A stretch of 64,000 bases of DNA, taken from assembly GCA_019454045.1 (NCBI GenBank), contig SKCR01037602.1:1-64000 (forward strand), written 5' to 3'. Numbering within the stretch: the first letter of the stretch is position 1; the number at the start of each line of letters is the position of its first letter. This stretch comes from Zanthoxylum bungeanum (lineage: Eukaryota > Streptophyta > Magnoliopsida > Sapindales > Rutaceae). The position numbers and the translations under genes were made by a program. Below, piece by piece: positions 24,924 to 35,858 of the stretch. Below the pieces are notes generated by a model. That model did not search any database. It saw only the letters and a list, made by a program, of their open reading frames with translations, and was not told the origin of the DNA.

Positions 24924-27907
24924 AATAAGTATCTAAAATCCAATTTTAATACTAGTAGTGAATATATTTATGACAAACACATTTGAAGTCGGAGCCTTGC
25001 TCGTTCTTCAATTCTTTCATGTCTGCTTTGTCCAAACGACAGTCACGCTTCCGCGATCTCGTTTGCCACATTTAGGCAGACATTTTGGGATATGTCATTT
25101 ATCTTCCTAGAAGATTATAATGATTTTGCCTTTGCCCTTTTCATATTCCAGTAGCCTTTGGCCAAGCCTCGGGTTTCTAGAATATCGAAGTAAGGTGCGC
25201 TTTGCGCTACTTGCCTAATTGCAAACTTTGACTTTGTCTCCTTGAGAACGGTCATTAACTCTCCAAGAGTTTACTATTACAATTTAGTACTTCTAATATC
25301 TAAAATAGATCTTTGAATATCCTTCAATTTCATTATCATATTTTCAGGATCTAATCCTTAGTTCTGATTCAGAAATTAAGGAGTCTACTGCGACAAGCTT
25401 AATGGATTAAGCACTAAAGCTATCATCACATAATCTTCCAAAGATTATGCTCTACTGTTTGCTTAACTCCGGGCTTAGGCATAATATGTTATTTTATCAA
25501 ATAAAGTAACTTATTATTTTCCAGGACCATCCTGAAATTTTTCCCAATTTTGAAAATTAAACCATTTAAATACATTTTCCCCAGGATTAATATTTAAATG
25601 TCAATCTTTCAATTTTATCTTGATTCTAATAGTCCAACTATTTAATCAACGATATCGGTACTATTTATTATAATGATTACAATAGTCCAACTATGTAATC
25701 AACTCTAATTTAATAGATTAAAATCAATTATATTGATTACTATAATCCAATTATAAAATCAACTATAAATGAATAGTTTGAATATAGTCCAACTATTTAT
25801 TAAAACAACATTTAAATATTAGTCAAACTAACATTTAATTTATAACGACGAATGATATTTGATTTGAGCGCGTATGGCAAGTAATTAAACGAATATTGCA
25901 AATTCAATTCTTGCCTCCCACTATTTTTCGGCGAGCCTCTAACCCTCTGTCGAGTACTCGGGAAACCGCGTTTCCTAGTGGGTTAGGATCCCGTTAAATA
26001 TCACACAATCTTGACTTTGGCTAACAAATTGTATGATAATTAACTAGGTAGATCTCTAAGATCGATTGGATCCAATCCAATTCCTAGAACCAGTAGGGGG
26101 ACATCCAAGTCCGAAACATATATCTTATATATGCCAATACATCCAATGTATTACCTAACCTTTTTTTCCTCTGAATCAACTAAGCCTTGGCTTTGGCACA
26201 ACAAACTTAGTGATCTCAGTTAAGCGCGACCCATTGACCATGGAAAGATTCGTAATCAACGTCGATGGACAAGAAGTGGTCTTGACATTGGCCAACAAAC
26301 CACAACTTGGACAAGACACTGACATGTAACAAAGCTCTCGTGATTCAAACACATCATCGACAGACAAAGGCCTTGACTTTGGCCAACAAGCCAATGCCAG
26401 TCTCGGATCTTGAGTGAGAATCACTCAATGGAAAGAAAGACGCTTAATATTGTTTGAGGGTTTTTTGCGTGCAAATTGGAAACCAATTTATTATCTTTGT
26501 TAAGGTCTCATCATCATACACCCTTAAACATGCATTCTAAACACATAATAAAGCGCATATGATAAAATAATAATGATATACGGATGGATACTTTACACAT
26601 TGATCCTAGATCAAATCTCTCCCTTTCTCTCTCCCGCTAGCACAAATATTTCTTCTACCCGTTACACTACACTTCTAAAGAAACCTCATTTACATTGAGG
26701 GGAATAGGTGAGAAGAGAATACAAAGAATATGGAGGTATAAGGCTGGACACGCAGGTCCAATTAATAAATCAAATTTATTACAATAATTTCTAAAATTGT
26801 CCCACCCATCTAATATCCATCCGATATACATTATTTATGCATCGCAACCATGTATTCACACAAGGATGTTATCAATCAATCTAATCAAATTAATTAATCT
26901 GATAATTAGTGATCATCCAATGTTCAAACAACGATTTGATTTTGTTCGAGTCAAACTCGTTTTACGAATAAGTACTCCAAGTACGAATTCTCGAATTAAA
27001 TTAAACTACATAATTAAATCCAATTCAATATGCATTTAATTCTAATTCGCTTATTTAATTCCAAATTAAACATCACACTTTATTTACGAACCTTTACGAC
27101 TTAAATTCCAAATTTAATCGCAATGGGTCTCAAAGCCCAATTAACGTCCAACGTTAATTTAATTAAAGTCCAATGGGCTTTTAATTAATTTCTTGAGGCG
27201 TGGACTTTTGGTCAACTCGGCTCAAACCGATAACCAAAGTCCAATCCGGGAATTAAACTTTAAAGGTCCATTAAGTCGCATTTGGGCTTTATGGAAGCGG
27301 TTTTGGGCCAAATTGGATCCAATCCAATTTGCCTTAACCCAACTTTGTACAACAAAGCCCAATAAGCCCATTTACAACATTTCAAGCCCAATTTCCAAAA
27401 TTAGCCCAATTCAATTAAATTGCCAAATTCCAAATTCCCAATTTAATTACCTAAAGTGCATTACATAATTAATTACCTAATTAACATTTCTAAAACATCA
27501 ATTAGCACTAATTAATCATGCCATTAACATTAAAACATGTCCAACACATTTTAACAAAAATCAAACCCAATTTCATGCTCTTACATTCTCGGCAATTTGG
27601 GGATTTTACGTCCGATTCGAATTCAATCCAATTAATTCCACAATCGACATTAAATCATATTCCCGAATGATTTCCAACACATCCAATTGTCAAAAATAAA
27701 AAATCCCAAGCCATTTTAGGGCTCAACCTATTCGGCCAACACATACAATTTGGGGAAAAATGATCCAATCAAATTTTCTTGAAATTGATCCAATCAATCT
27801 TCAATTCAACATCAATTAAGCATACAAAATCATCCAATTTCATTTAAACATGCTCAAAATCAATTTGCCCAAATTTTAACCCTAAACTTTTTCATGCTTT
27901 TAACCAT
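24001..27907 (-). pseudogene. Decayed gag/5' internal region of inner copia
   Basis: No identifiable protein. Features visible: an (AT)n tract at about 24883-24920; a recurring phrase like CTTGACTTTGGCCAACAA near 26010, 26190, 26280 and 26370; and a stretch at 27120-27420 with many GCCCAAT or GGGCTT motifs. By position this should be integrase, gag and leader. Confidence 0.4.
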
Positions 27908-27919
27908 GCTCTGATACCA
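27908..27919 (-). other. tRNA-iMet primer-binding site of inner copia
   Basis: Minus strand reads TGGTATCAGAGC, the standard plant copia primer site. It is one base inside the right LTR end at 27921 and fixes the element's orientation. Confidence 0.85.
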
Positions 27920-27920
27920 T

Positions 27921-29598
27921 TGTTGGAGATTCTAAGGGTCCCAAGGATCATAAATCAAGCATGAACATGTGTGAATACAACGAGGGAGTTGCAGAATACT
28001 CACATCGATCGGTTGAGCGACGCTTCGACGAACAAAAATTTCAGATTCTGCCTTCTGGTTTGTGCGGCAGTGGGCTGTATTTTGCTCGCTGGTTTCGGCC
28101 TTCATCAACAAGAAACCAAGCTCCAAGCTTCGTCATTTGATTCCCAGCTCATTGGTGGACTTCCCTATCACCTTCGCACGATCCCAAAGTGTGCTAGCAC
28201 TCTTGATTTTGCCACAAAATCGCACTGCTTCCCCTTCACTGCTCACGGTTTTTCAGTGGAAAAAACCAGTGAAGAAAGCCCACTTTGGGCGTGTAGATGA
28301 GAGAAAATGGAGAGAGAAGAGGAGTTGTGAGAGTTGTGTTGATTTTCAAAAAAATCAAAGACATATATACCATATATTAAAATATAGTAAATGTCTTGTT
28401 AAGCTTTCAAAAAGCTTTCCATCAACCTTGAGTGTTCCACACTCATTCACTAACCAATCAATTCAATCAATCACATCAATCAATCAAGTGTCACATCACT
28501 CAAAGTGACATGTGATTTGACGCTTGATGTGACGCTAGATATGACTAGCGATTTGACGCTTGATATGAGTTGCGTGTCGCACTCGAATTCGAAATGCAAA
28601 TGTGCTCGAAAATAATCTCGGGCTCGGGTTCGATAATTCTAAATTAACGAATTTTCCGTTGCGACGCAATTAAATGATTATGCCTAGCGAAGTCACTATT
28701 CACGTCGCTAACGAATTAATTCTAAATTATTTCGCTCGCCCGAATTAAAATCTAATTTTAATTCCGCGTCGAAATCCAATTTCGTTTAATATATAAAATA
28801 TATTAATTTATCGATTAATTCCAAATTAATCGTTCTCTCTCTTTAATTGATATTTTATCTCAGATAAAATATCTCCGCTATTAATCCCAGATTAATTTTC
28901 TCTCTCATCTTATTAATCCCAGATTAATTAATGTGCGAGTCATACGTCATCGGTGAATCTTTGGGAAGCAATCCATGAGATCCTCGGATATGTTGGTAGT
29001 AAATTCGGTCGTCGGACTATCCGAACACGTAAGTACCTCGTACTACGTTTATACCGATTTACAAGACAAGGTTGGCCTCTAGCAAAGCGCCATGCCTACC
29101 CAATTCTCCAGAAATATCCTTACATGAATAAAGGATCTGTATCAGGCGTAGTATACGTAGTATTGCGTATTTCTGTCCAGTATCGGATGATCACATGCAA
29201 GGCCTGGGGCTGGTACAGTGTCCGCCCCGTACGAAGCATATATCGGATTACGAGAAACTAGTCTATTTAATATCGGATAATCATGACCAAGTCATATTAT
29301 CCCGACGGTTGCAACCTTATATAGAGAACCAGTTTTGTATCCATGCGCGATCATCAACTCCATATGACTGGAGTGACACTTCCGTCTTGACATCACACCC
29401 AACACACTACGATCCTCAATATACCCAGCATTGGCGTACACAGAACCTGTTAAAGCTCTAGACGACCTCAACCAAATTATATTTATTGTCGCAAGTATTA
29501 GCGGTGCAAGTCTCAGGTTAAGACCAAATACATCTACCATGATTTCGGATTTCCATAGACACATAGTCATACTACCAATGGAATTCTGAGGGGGTCTT
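27921..29598 (-). repeat. Right (5') LTR of inner copia element, truncated
   Basis: Matches the left LTR from its TGTTGGAG end up to GAGGGGGTCTTA. Homology then stops abruptly and leader sequence of the outer element begins. The missing 360 bp or so would have included the LTR's transcriptional start end (U3). Confidence 0.8.
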
Positions 29599-30449
29599 AA
29601 TAATATAGATAAAGGAAAGCAAAAGCAGCAAATTTCATAAAATTACACACTGCTTTAGTTATAAATTTTTAACCCAGCAGTGTCTCCCACTACTTTACGT
29701 AATACAGTAATCCCCAACGGAGAACAGGAATTCAATAATTAAATCGAATTTCATAGTGAGAGTAGGATCCCATGAATATATTTCGACTCACAGCTTTGGC
29801 ACGATCTCGCCTACGTATATTCATTAGGTAGACAACTCATTGTCAATCACTCACCAGTGACTCCTGATTTTGGTCCTGACCGTTTCTCGTTATGACAGCT
29901 TTGACATGTTCACAATGAGGCATATAAAGGCTTCACTTATCAATGGCAAACTCAAGCTACCGATGTAGTCCTGACAGCTTTGGCACGTTCGGGATTTCCA
30001 CTTTCACTTGAATTTGTCTAGTATCAATATACAACCGACATGGATTAAATTCCATAACCTACACCCTCACAACTTTGGCACGATCTCGGATGCAGTTATA
30101 GAAAGATACCCATAAACCGTAATGACAAGACGGACCAAGAAACATGTATCCAATACACGTCACTTTACAGCCTTATTTCTAAGCGGGGATTTTCCTCAGG
30201 AAGTTATACTCTACATCAAATGCAGAATTTTAATCTAAATTATTTTCTAAATAATTCAATTCTACCTATAGAAAATATAACTCAATTAAACAATTAAATT
30301 TCCGTCATATTTCTGTTAGCGTAGAACCGAAAAGTCAAGAAACATATATAGAGTATATGCATGTGTGAACATTAAAATTGGATAAAATATCAAATATCAA
30401 GCATGAATAATGTAATGGATGAAGCATCAGACCTACTTTGATACCATTT
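29599..30449 (-). other. 5' leader of outer copia element with a repeated motif
   Basis: Between the truncated inner LTR and the outer element's primer site (30436-30446, minus strand TGGTATCAAAG). A phrase like ACAGCTTTGGCACGATCTCG occurs four times on + with variations (about 29790, 29894, 29973 and 30068). No open frame. Confidence 0.55.
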
Positions 30450-30450
30450 T

Positions 30451-31054
30451 TGTTGGGGTTTCGACGAAGGGCGCAACAGAAGCGATGTTCGGGCGAAATC
30501 GTAATTTTAAAACTTTTTCAAATTATCGAATGAATTATTCAATATCCAATATGAATAATTCATTCATATTTCACCTAAACATGTTTATTCGATATCAAAT
30601 AACGACATAAACAATTAAGAAACGTCGCGAAACTTTTACGAAAACGTTTTTCCGTAAAATGGCTTAAAATACATTTTTGACCGAACCGACCACCCAACAC
30701 TTATGGGGACTGCCTAGGTTAGCCCCAATAGTGTTAGGGCAATTCATGGGCTGCCCGAACAGTGACCAATTCATTTTTTGGACAGTCGTTCACCCGGTTG
30801 GCTCAAAAGTCACCCGGTAACGATATTTTTCACCGTTTTCGCTTATTTCAACTCCGAAACACTTTCCGACAATTGTTCCAACTCCCAAAACACATCCAAT
30901 ACATTCATAAGACATATTTTTCATCACCAAAATATCAGATATTCCAGGTCTGAAACTGAAAATAAAAATGCCAATTTTTCATGCTTTAAATCCAAATTTT
31001 CAAGATTAATCCAATTAATCAAAACACCAAGCAAAGTCACCACACATGAAGCAC
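30451..31054 (-). repeat. Right (5') LTR of outer copia element, truncated
   Basis: About 600 bp matching 14071 onward, beginning TGTTGGGGTTTCG. It breaks at GAAGCAC and is fused directly to the 344-bp repeat. The remaining 1.9 kb or so of this LTR is absent. Confidence 0.8.
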
Positions 31055-31397
31055 TAGAAACGGCTGATCCATGAAGAGGGTAGTTATGAGTCTGTCCGTT
31101 TCGTGGGCTGGCACATGAGGGGTTAGGAAGTTATTTAGGTAAGATATTTTCTTGGGTACGGGCTCGTGAAACAACTTGGACCAAAATAGGCTTATAAAAA
31201 ATGGGCTTCCTCTGAGGGCCTTGAGTATTTAGGTTGATAGATGATGAATATTGGACCTTCCTTTGCACGTGGGCCTGAGAAAGTAATTGGGCCATGAGTC
31301 TATTTTGGGAACTGTCAAGGGGAATCAGGGCATCTTTGATATTGGTTCTGAAACGAAAAGTCAAAAATGTTATTAGCCCAAATTTGGCCCGTACAGT
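31054..31397 (+). repeat. 344-bp direct repeat, right copy
   Basis: Same length and orientation as 13074-13417. Its left end is fused to the truncated outer copia LTR. Its right end, GTACAGT, passes straight into unrelated sequence, suggesting this is the true outer end of the older element. Confidence 0.8.
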
Positions 31398-31653
31398 CAT
31401 TCCTATCGGTAACAGTAAGAAATAATAATACAAATACTCCATGTATGGCATGATAAGTTTGTGTTTTTTTAATAACCGTTGGCATGTAAAATTAATATAT
31501 TAGAATTATTGAAAAAAAAAATAGTGTATTTAAAAATATAAAAGTAAAAATAAAAAAATGAAAATTGCACAACATTTACAAAGTACAGCTCAGCTCTTCT
31601 CATCCGGGAAAAGAAACAAGGAACAAATTTATAAAAAAGAAATGCATCAGCAA
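31398..31653. other. AT-rich DNA, nothing recognised
   Basis: A short intergenic spacer between the retrotransposon block and the hAT-like element. No gene or repeat boundary is visible apart from the 8-bp target copy at its right end. Confidence 0.4.
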
Positions 31654-32128
31654 TAGGGATGGCAAAATCCGGATCCGGACCCGGGTCTGGATCCAGAAGA
31701 GTTTAGGTTACCCCGGGTCCGGTTCCGGACTCGGGTAAATATTCCCGGGTCTGGACCCGGTTCTACCCGGTCCGGATCCGGGAACCTGGATTCCTTTTTT
31801 TGAAAATTTTTTTTTAAAATTTTAATTGTATTATTTTATATTTATATTTGTATTTTGTCAATTTTATTAGTTTTATTTCAATTCTTTTAATTTTTTATTA
31901 TATTATATTATTTATTTATATATATGCATAATATTTTATATATTTTTACTATAATCTAATTTATTTATTTTTTTCCGGACTCGGGTCTACCCGGTCCGGA
32001 CCTGCGTGATCCCGAGTCCGGACCCGGAATCACCCGAGTCTTAATTTTAAAGACTCGGGTCTTCCCGGACCCAGGTCGTCCAAGTCCATGTGGACCCGGA
32101 CCGGGTCCGGGTCTTGTTGCCATCTCTA
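31654..32128. mobile_element. Non-autonomous hAT-like DNA element (475 bp)
   Basis: Bounded by an exact 8-bp target-site duplication ATCAGCAA (31646-31653 and 32129-32136), the size made by hAT transposases. Ends are inverted: TAGGGATGGCAA on the left and TTGCCATCTCTA on the right (11 of 12). Both flanks of the element are packed with CCGG-containing phrases such as CCGGATCCGGACCCGG, mostly in inverted arrangement. An AT-rich core (about 31793-31970) holds no coding sequence. It must rely on a transposase encoded elsewhere. Confidence 0.88.
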
Positions 32129-32136
32129 ATCAGCAA

Positions 32137-33303
32137 CTTTCAGACTTTACATTTTTGACATTTTCCCTGGATCAGAGTGCTATATGATAGTCAATTTCAA
32201 AATCCAAAACGCAAATGGATCTTTTTCCTTAAGAAACAAAAAATATCGTATCCAATTGGCGTGGTTTGGTGGTGTAGAATCCAGGATCTCACCTTGAAAT
32301 CCTGAATTCGAATATAAAGAGTGTGTTTCTTGTAAGAACTTGAGATAATATGGGGTTTTACCTGCTCCACTGAAACCCGTAGGAGGTGGTTTGATGGCGG
32401 GATTTCCAACGATTCCCAAAAAAAAAGTCCAAAAATGTCAGATCTCATTCCTCGAATTCTATTGATCTTAGCTAGTTGTCACCTGCAAGAGACCATATTT
32501 TTCTGAATCAGCACTTCTTGATTTGATTTCATATGCCAATGCAAAAATAAAATGGACATTAGACAGATTCCCAGCAATATGTATGACCATTGACTAGCCA
32601 TCACATAAAAGACTGACTAATCAACAAAACAATGAGCTAATGGACCAATCTTTTCAACGTAAACATAACAATCAACAAATTTCACAAGTTTTGGGTACCA
32701 ATCATATAGAACTGAATTTTTGGGTGCTCGAAGATCTGTAGACACCATTGTTAGCGAATATATAAATGAACCATAAATAACATGTATGTATACTGGAAGC
32801 TGTAAATTCCAAAACCTACTATAGCGGCTAACGAGAGAGGTGATTCTTCTCACATTCAGATTCACAAGCAGCAAGTGATTGCAGAGAGTTTCAGTAATTG
32901 AAAAGAATAAGGTCGAGCAGAAAACTTACTTGGTTTGAGAAGATGTGTCGGTGGTTGATCTGGTCGGTCTTAGAATTTGCTAGTCTCAGGAATGAAGAAA
33001 GCTCTTGCACTTTGAAAGTTCTGATTTTCGTAAAAGAGAGAAAGAGGTGTTGCTTTGCATTTTTATAGTCAGCTCGGGGTATTTTTTGGACCGTTGGATC
33101 AGAGAGAGGCTTCAGATGTGCACCGCGTGTCGTTTTCAAGCTCGATCTGTTCAGATTGTGATGAACGGTTGAGATTGGAGACTTTTCGACTTCCCTTTGA
33201 ACGGTAGATTGTTTTGGTTTTTGGCGGGAGAATCACGGATGCTCGACAAGTGTCGCGTCCAGATTAAACCCTATAAATGATTTGATGGGCATTTAAGACG
33301 ATA
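32137..33303 (-). other. Unidentified minus-strand transcription-unit-like segment
   Basis: No known protein recognised. Read on minus, a TATA-like TGACTATAAAAATGC (near 33060-33075) is followed by a C/T-rich leader with a possible donor (CCAAG|TAAG or shifted, near 32930). A TGGTCTCTTGCAG acceptor-like site lies near 32483-32495. After it comes ATGAGATCTGACA (near 32436-32448) and a short frame that meets GTAAAACC near 32360. The layout resembles a small plant gene with a 5' UTR intron, but the downstream coding part is missing or unrecognisable, perhaps cut off by the hAT element. Treat it as a candidate gene fragment. Confidence 0.3.
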
Positions 33304-33895
33304 TGATGGGTTACGGTTTCCGAGGGGTGGCTGCCAGAAGGGTAAATGAGGGATTTGCTTCAAGTTGGAGAGTCATTCGAAATGACTTAAGAATTCTCGG
33401 TGACCGAGCACAAGAAGATGTTGGGGACGACCCGACTGAAAGCCGATGTAGTTTTTATATGGTTCCTGGAGCCGGCCACCAACTGGTTGATATCACACTT
33501 CCGATTTTATAGTTCCCGGTACCAACTCGTACACTCGTTGGAACCAATAACTATGGGACATATATTGATGGTGATTTTTGTGACAAGGCATTTGAACAGT
33601 TCGACAATGGCAGAGATGAGATTTCTCCTTTCGGAAGGGCGAGTGTTCAGAGAGTATTGGTTACTCCTCGGCCAGACATAGTGTTCGAACCCGGTTTCCC
33701 AGATCTGGCCGACCTGATGACACAGCATGGAACAAGTCTCAGAGGCCGACAACGTCAGAGCTGAGACCGACCACTTCAGCCCGATAGCTCGGTTCAGCAC
33801 TGTCTTTCCTCCTGGATCGGGATAATGAGCTCGGGTATTTTGGGTTAGGACGGAGGCAATTTGGGTAATTCGGCAGATCATTTGACCGACCACTT
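33304..33895. mobile_element. Left part of an interrupted (solo?) LTR
   Basis: Together with 41732-42336 this looks like one LTR of about 1.2 kb, split by the Athila-like element. The left end TGATGGGT and the right end ACCCGTCA form near-perfect inverted termini, and no gene is visible in either half. No primer site or polypurine tract was found beside it and no target-site duplication, so solo-LTR status is inference. Confidence 0.4.
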
Positions 33896-35847
33896 TGACC
33901 GGCGTAATCACACGCGTATAACGCAAGCGCACGTATCGTTCAAGTAGTATAAAAATATTGATCCCACGAGGACTTAATTCATATTATTGTTATTAATTGT
34001 TGATACTATTTATTTATAGGTATCTAATTATAGGAAGAAGAGAATGATTGCTTTTGGTTGGTTGAATGTGGATTTGCTGAATAAATAAATAAATAAAATA
34101 AACAAAAGAAAATGCTAAGGAAAATAACAAAAGACATAAATATCTAGGGTTGTGACTCTACACAATATTATTCTATTAATGAATTGATTCTCTTATATAT
34201 GTGTAATAAAGTAGTTTGCTAACTTGGAACACGAAATTATGCAAAAGCCTCTTCCGATGGTAAGATGCAAACACTCAAATAACCCAATTAATCATATGTC
34301 TATGTTAACCAAGTTACCTGAATTCATTAAGTTTAAGTTCCAATTATGGCTACCCCCGCCCGACAGGTATATCTCTATCATGTAAGGAAATCTATTAAAT
34401 GGTTATCTATCCTCCAGGAAGATCGTCGGCTATTGAATCTAAGTCTGAAACCTAAAATCCATTTTCCAAGTTCATTTTAAGTTTACCACTTCAATCTTAT
34501 TGGTGATCAGGCAACAAAAAGTATTAAGCTTAAGATTCAATAAATAAACTAAAGAATTACCCAATATATAATTAAATCAATTATTAAGCATGTGAATATT
34601 GTGTTTCATCACTTCCCTAGAATAAAAATAAAATGATAGGGTTATGGGATCCACCTTTACTAATTCTAATTTAGAAATCTCTCTTATTATAATATAGAAA
34701 TTATCAGTGATATTACCAACCGACCATATAGACAGTATCCTGATTAAGTCAGATTTTCAATTAAGTCCAACCGACCATAAAGGCGGTGTTATAATTTGTC
34801 CATAAACCAGCCATATATGCGGTAATTATCTGTCACCTAAAGACCGACCATGTAGGCGGTGTCACATTATGTCAAATAAATAAAATCATCCATTAAGGCA
34901 GTATAACCTTTAGTTTTAAATTATAATTTCCATATTATAATTAAGGGAGATTAATCTAAACTAAAATAATAAAAGCTTCACCCTTCCCCCAGCGGAAATT
35001 TAACTACTAAACATAAAAGAAAATAAAATAAAATAAAATAAAATATACTATTACTATTACTGAAAATAAAAATACATAATTTAAATACTAAAAATAAATA
35101 CAAACAATATGCAATCCTTAAATTCCTTACAAAAACCTAAGGAAAACATGAAGCAAATGAAATTAAATCGAAATCTATTTATAGATAAAAATAGCCTTCA
35201 CGCGTCGCGACGCCTGACGTGGAACGCGAGAAGAAACGCTTTCGACAGTTGGCTGCTGACGTGGCACGCGTAATTCTGACACGTGGTACGCGACAGATTT
35301 CGGTCCACTGAGATGCTGACACGTGGCAGAAGATGATTCGCGGATGGTGACGTGGCTGACACATGGCAGTTGATTCGGTATATGGCTGACTTGTACGCCA
35401 CGTGGCTGACATGTGGACGACACATGCCTGACATGTAGCACTCGATTGATGTGGTCCAATAAGATAATGACACATGGCATGTGTATTGTCGGCAGCATGT
35501 GATGATGACACGTGACAGGCGCACGTTAGCAGATCTGCTGTGATGTTGACACGTGGCAGGCGCATGTTAGAAAGTGCGCATGATAGCAAACTTCTCAGAT
35601 TGTGACATGTGTCCGGTGTATTTTAGCAGAACTGGACGCACGTTAGCAGTCACGACGCCAAAATTATGATTTTGCCCTTTTTATCCGTTTTTCACTATTT
35701 TGGCCCTGAATTGCTTCCAAAGAGTCCTGAAACTTTATTTATCTACAAAATAACACAAAACACATCAAAATATTCATAAAACCCAACAAATTATACAAAA
35801 TATTAGGTCAAATGAGTGGGAAATAGTGATATATTTACCACTCATCA
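33896..35847 (-). repeat. Left (3') LTR of Athila-like element, 1952 bp
   Basis: Runs from TGACCGGCG to CTCATCA and aligns along its full length with the right LTR. It contains five CACGTG hexamers (35280, 35320, 35399, 35509, 35550), a TATAAATAG on the minus strand near 35176-35185, and five copies of a CCGACCATATAGGCGGT-like phrase at 34717-34912. Three overlapping minus-strand frames at 35175-35589 are by-products of the repeats. Confidence 0.88.
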
Positions 35848-35858
35848 CACCCCTCAAA

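Larger units (their letters stand above)
20012..29598 (-). mobile_element. Inner Ty1-copia-type LTR retrotransposon
   Basis: Minus orientation, nested in the outer element. Left (3') LTR 20012-22071; right (5') LTR 27921-29598, lacking its outermost 360 bp or so. The primer site lies beside the right LTR (27908-27919) and the polypurine tract beside the left LTR. Internal region 22072-27920 holds broken reverse transcriptase and RNase H traces. Because the right LTR is truncated, no target-site duplication can be tested. Confidence 0.78.
14071..31054 (-). mobile_element. Outer Ty1-copia-type LTR retrotransposon, interrupted by a second element
   Basis: Minus orientation. The left (3') LTR is 14071-16597 and the right (5') LTR is 30451-31054, truncated. 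Next to the right LTR is an initiator-Met-type primer site (30436-30446). Next to the left LTR is a purine-rich tract on the minus strand (AAGTGAGAGAAAT, just right of 16597). Internal sequence is 16598-20011 plus 29599-30449, split by the inner element at 20012-29598. No long open frame survives. The copia assignment rests on the tRNA-Met site and the AAGTGGGAGA-like tract. Confidence 0.7.

Noticed and set aside
32891..33139. Histone gene promoter/5' end on minus
   Set aside because: TATA and leader layout was suggestive, but no histone coding sequence follows after the acceptor.
33303..33932. Frames on both strands within the split LTR
   Set aside because: Overlapping frames in LTR-like sequence without domain similarity.
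35175..35589. Three overlapping minus-strand frames of 107-136 codons
   Set aside because: They overlap in three frames over the G-box repeats of the LTR; openness comes from the repeat composition, and no protein family fits.
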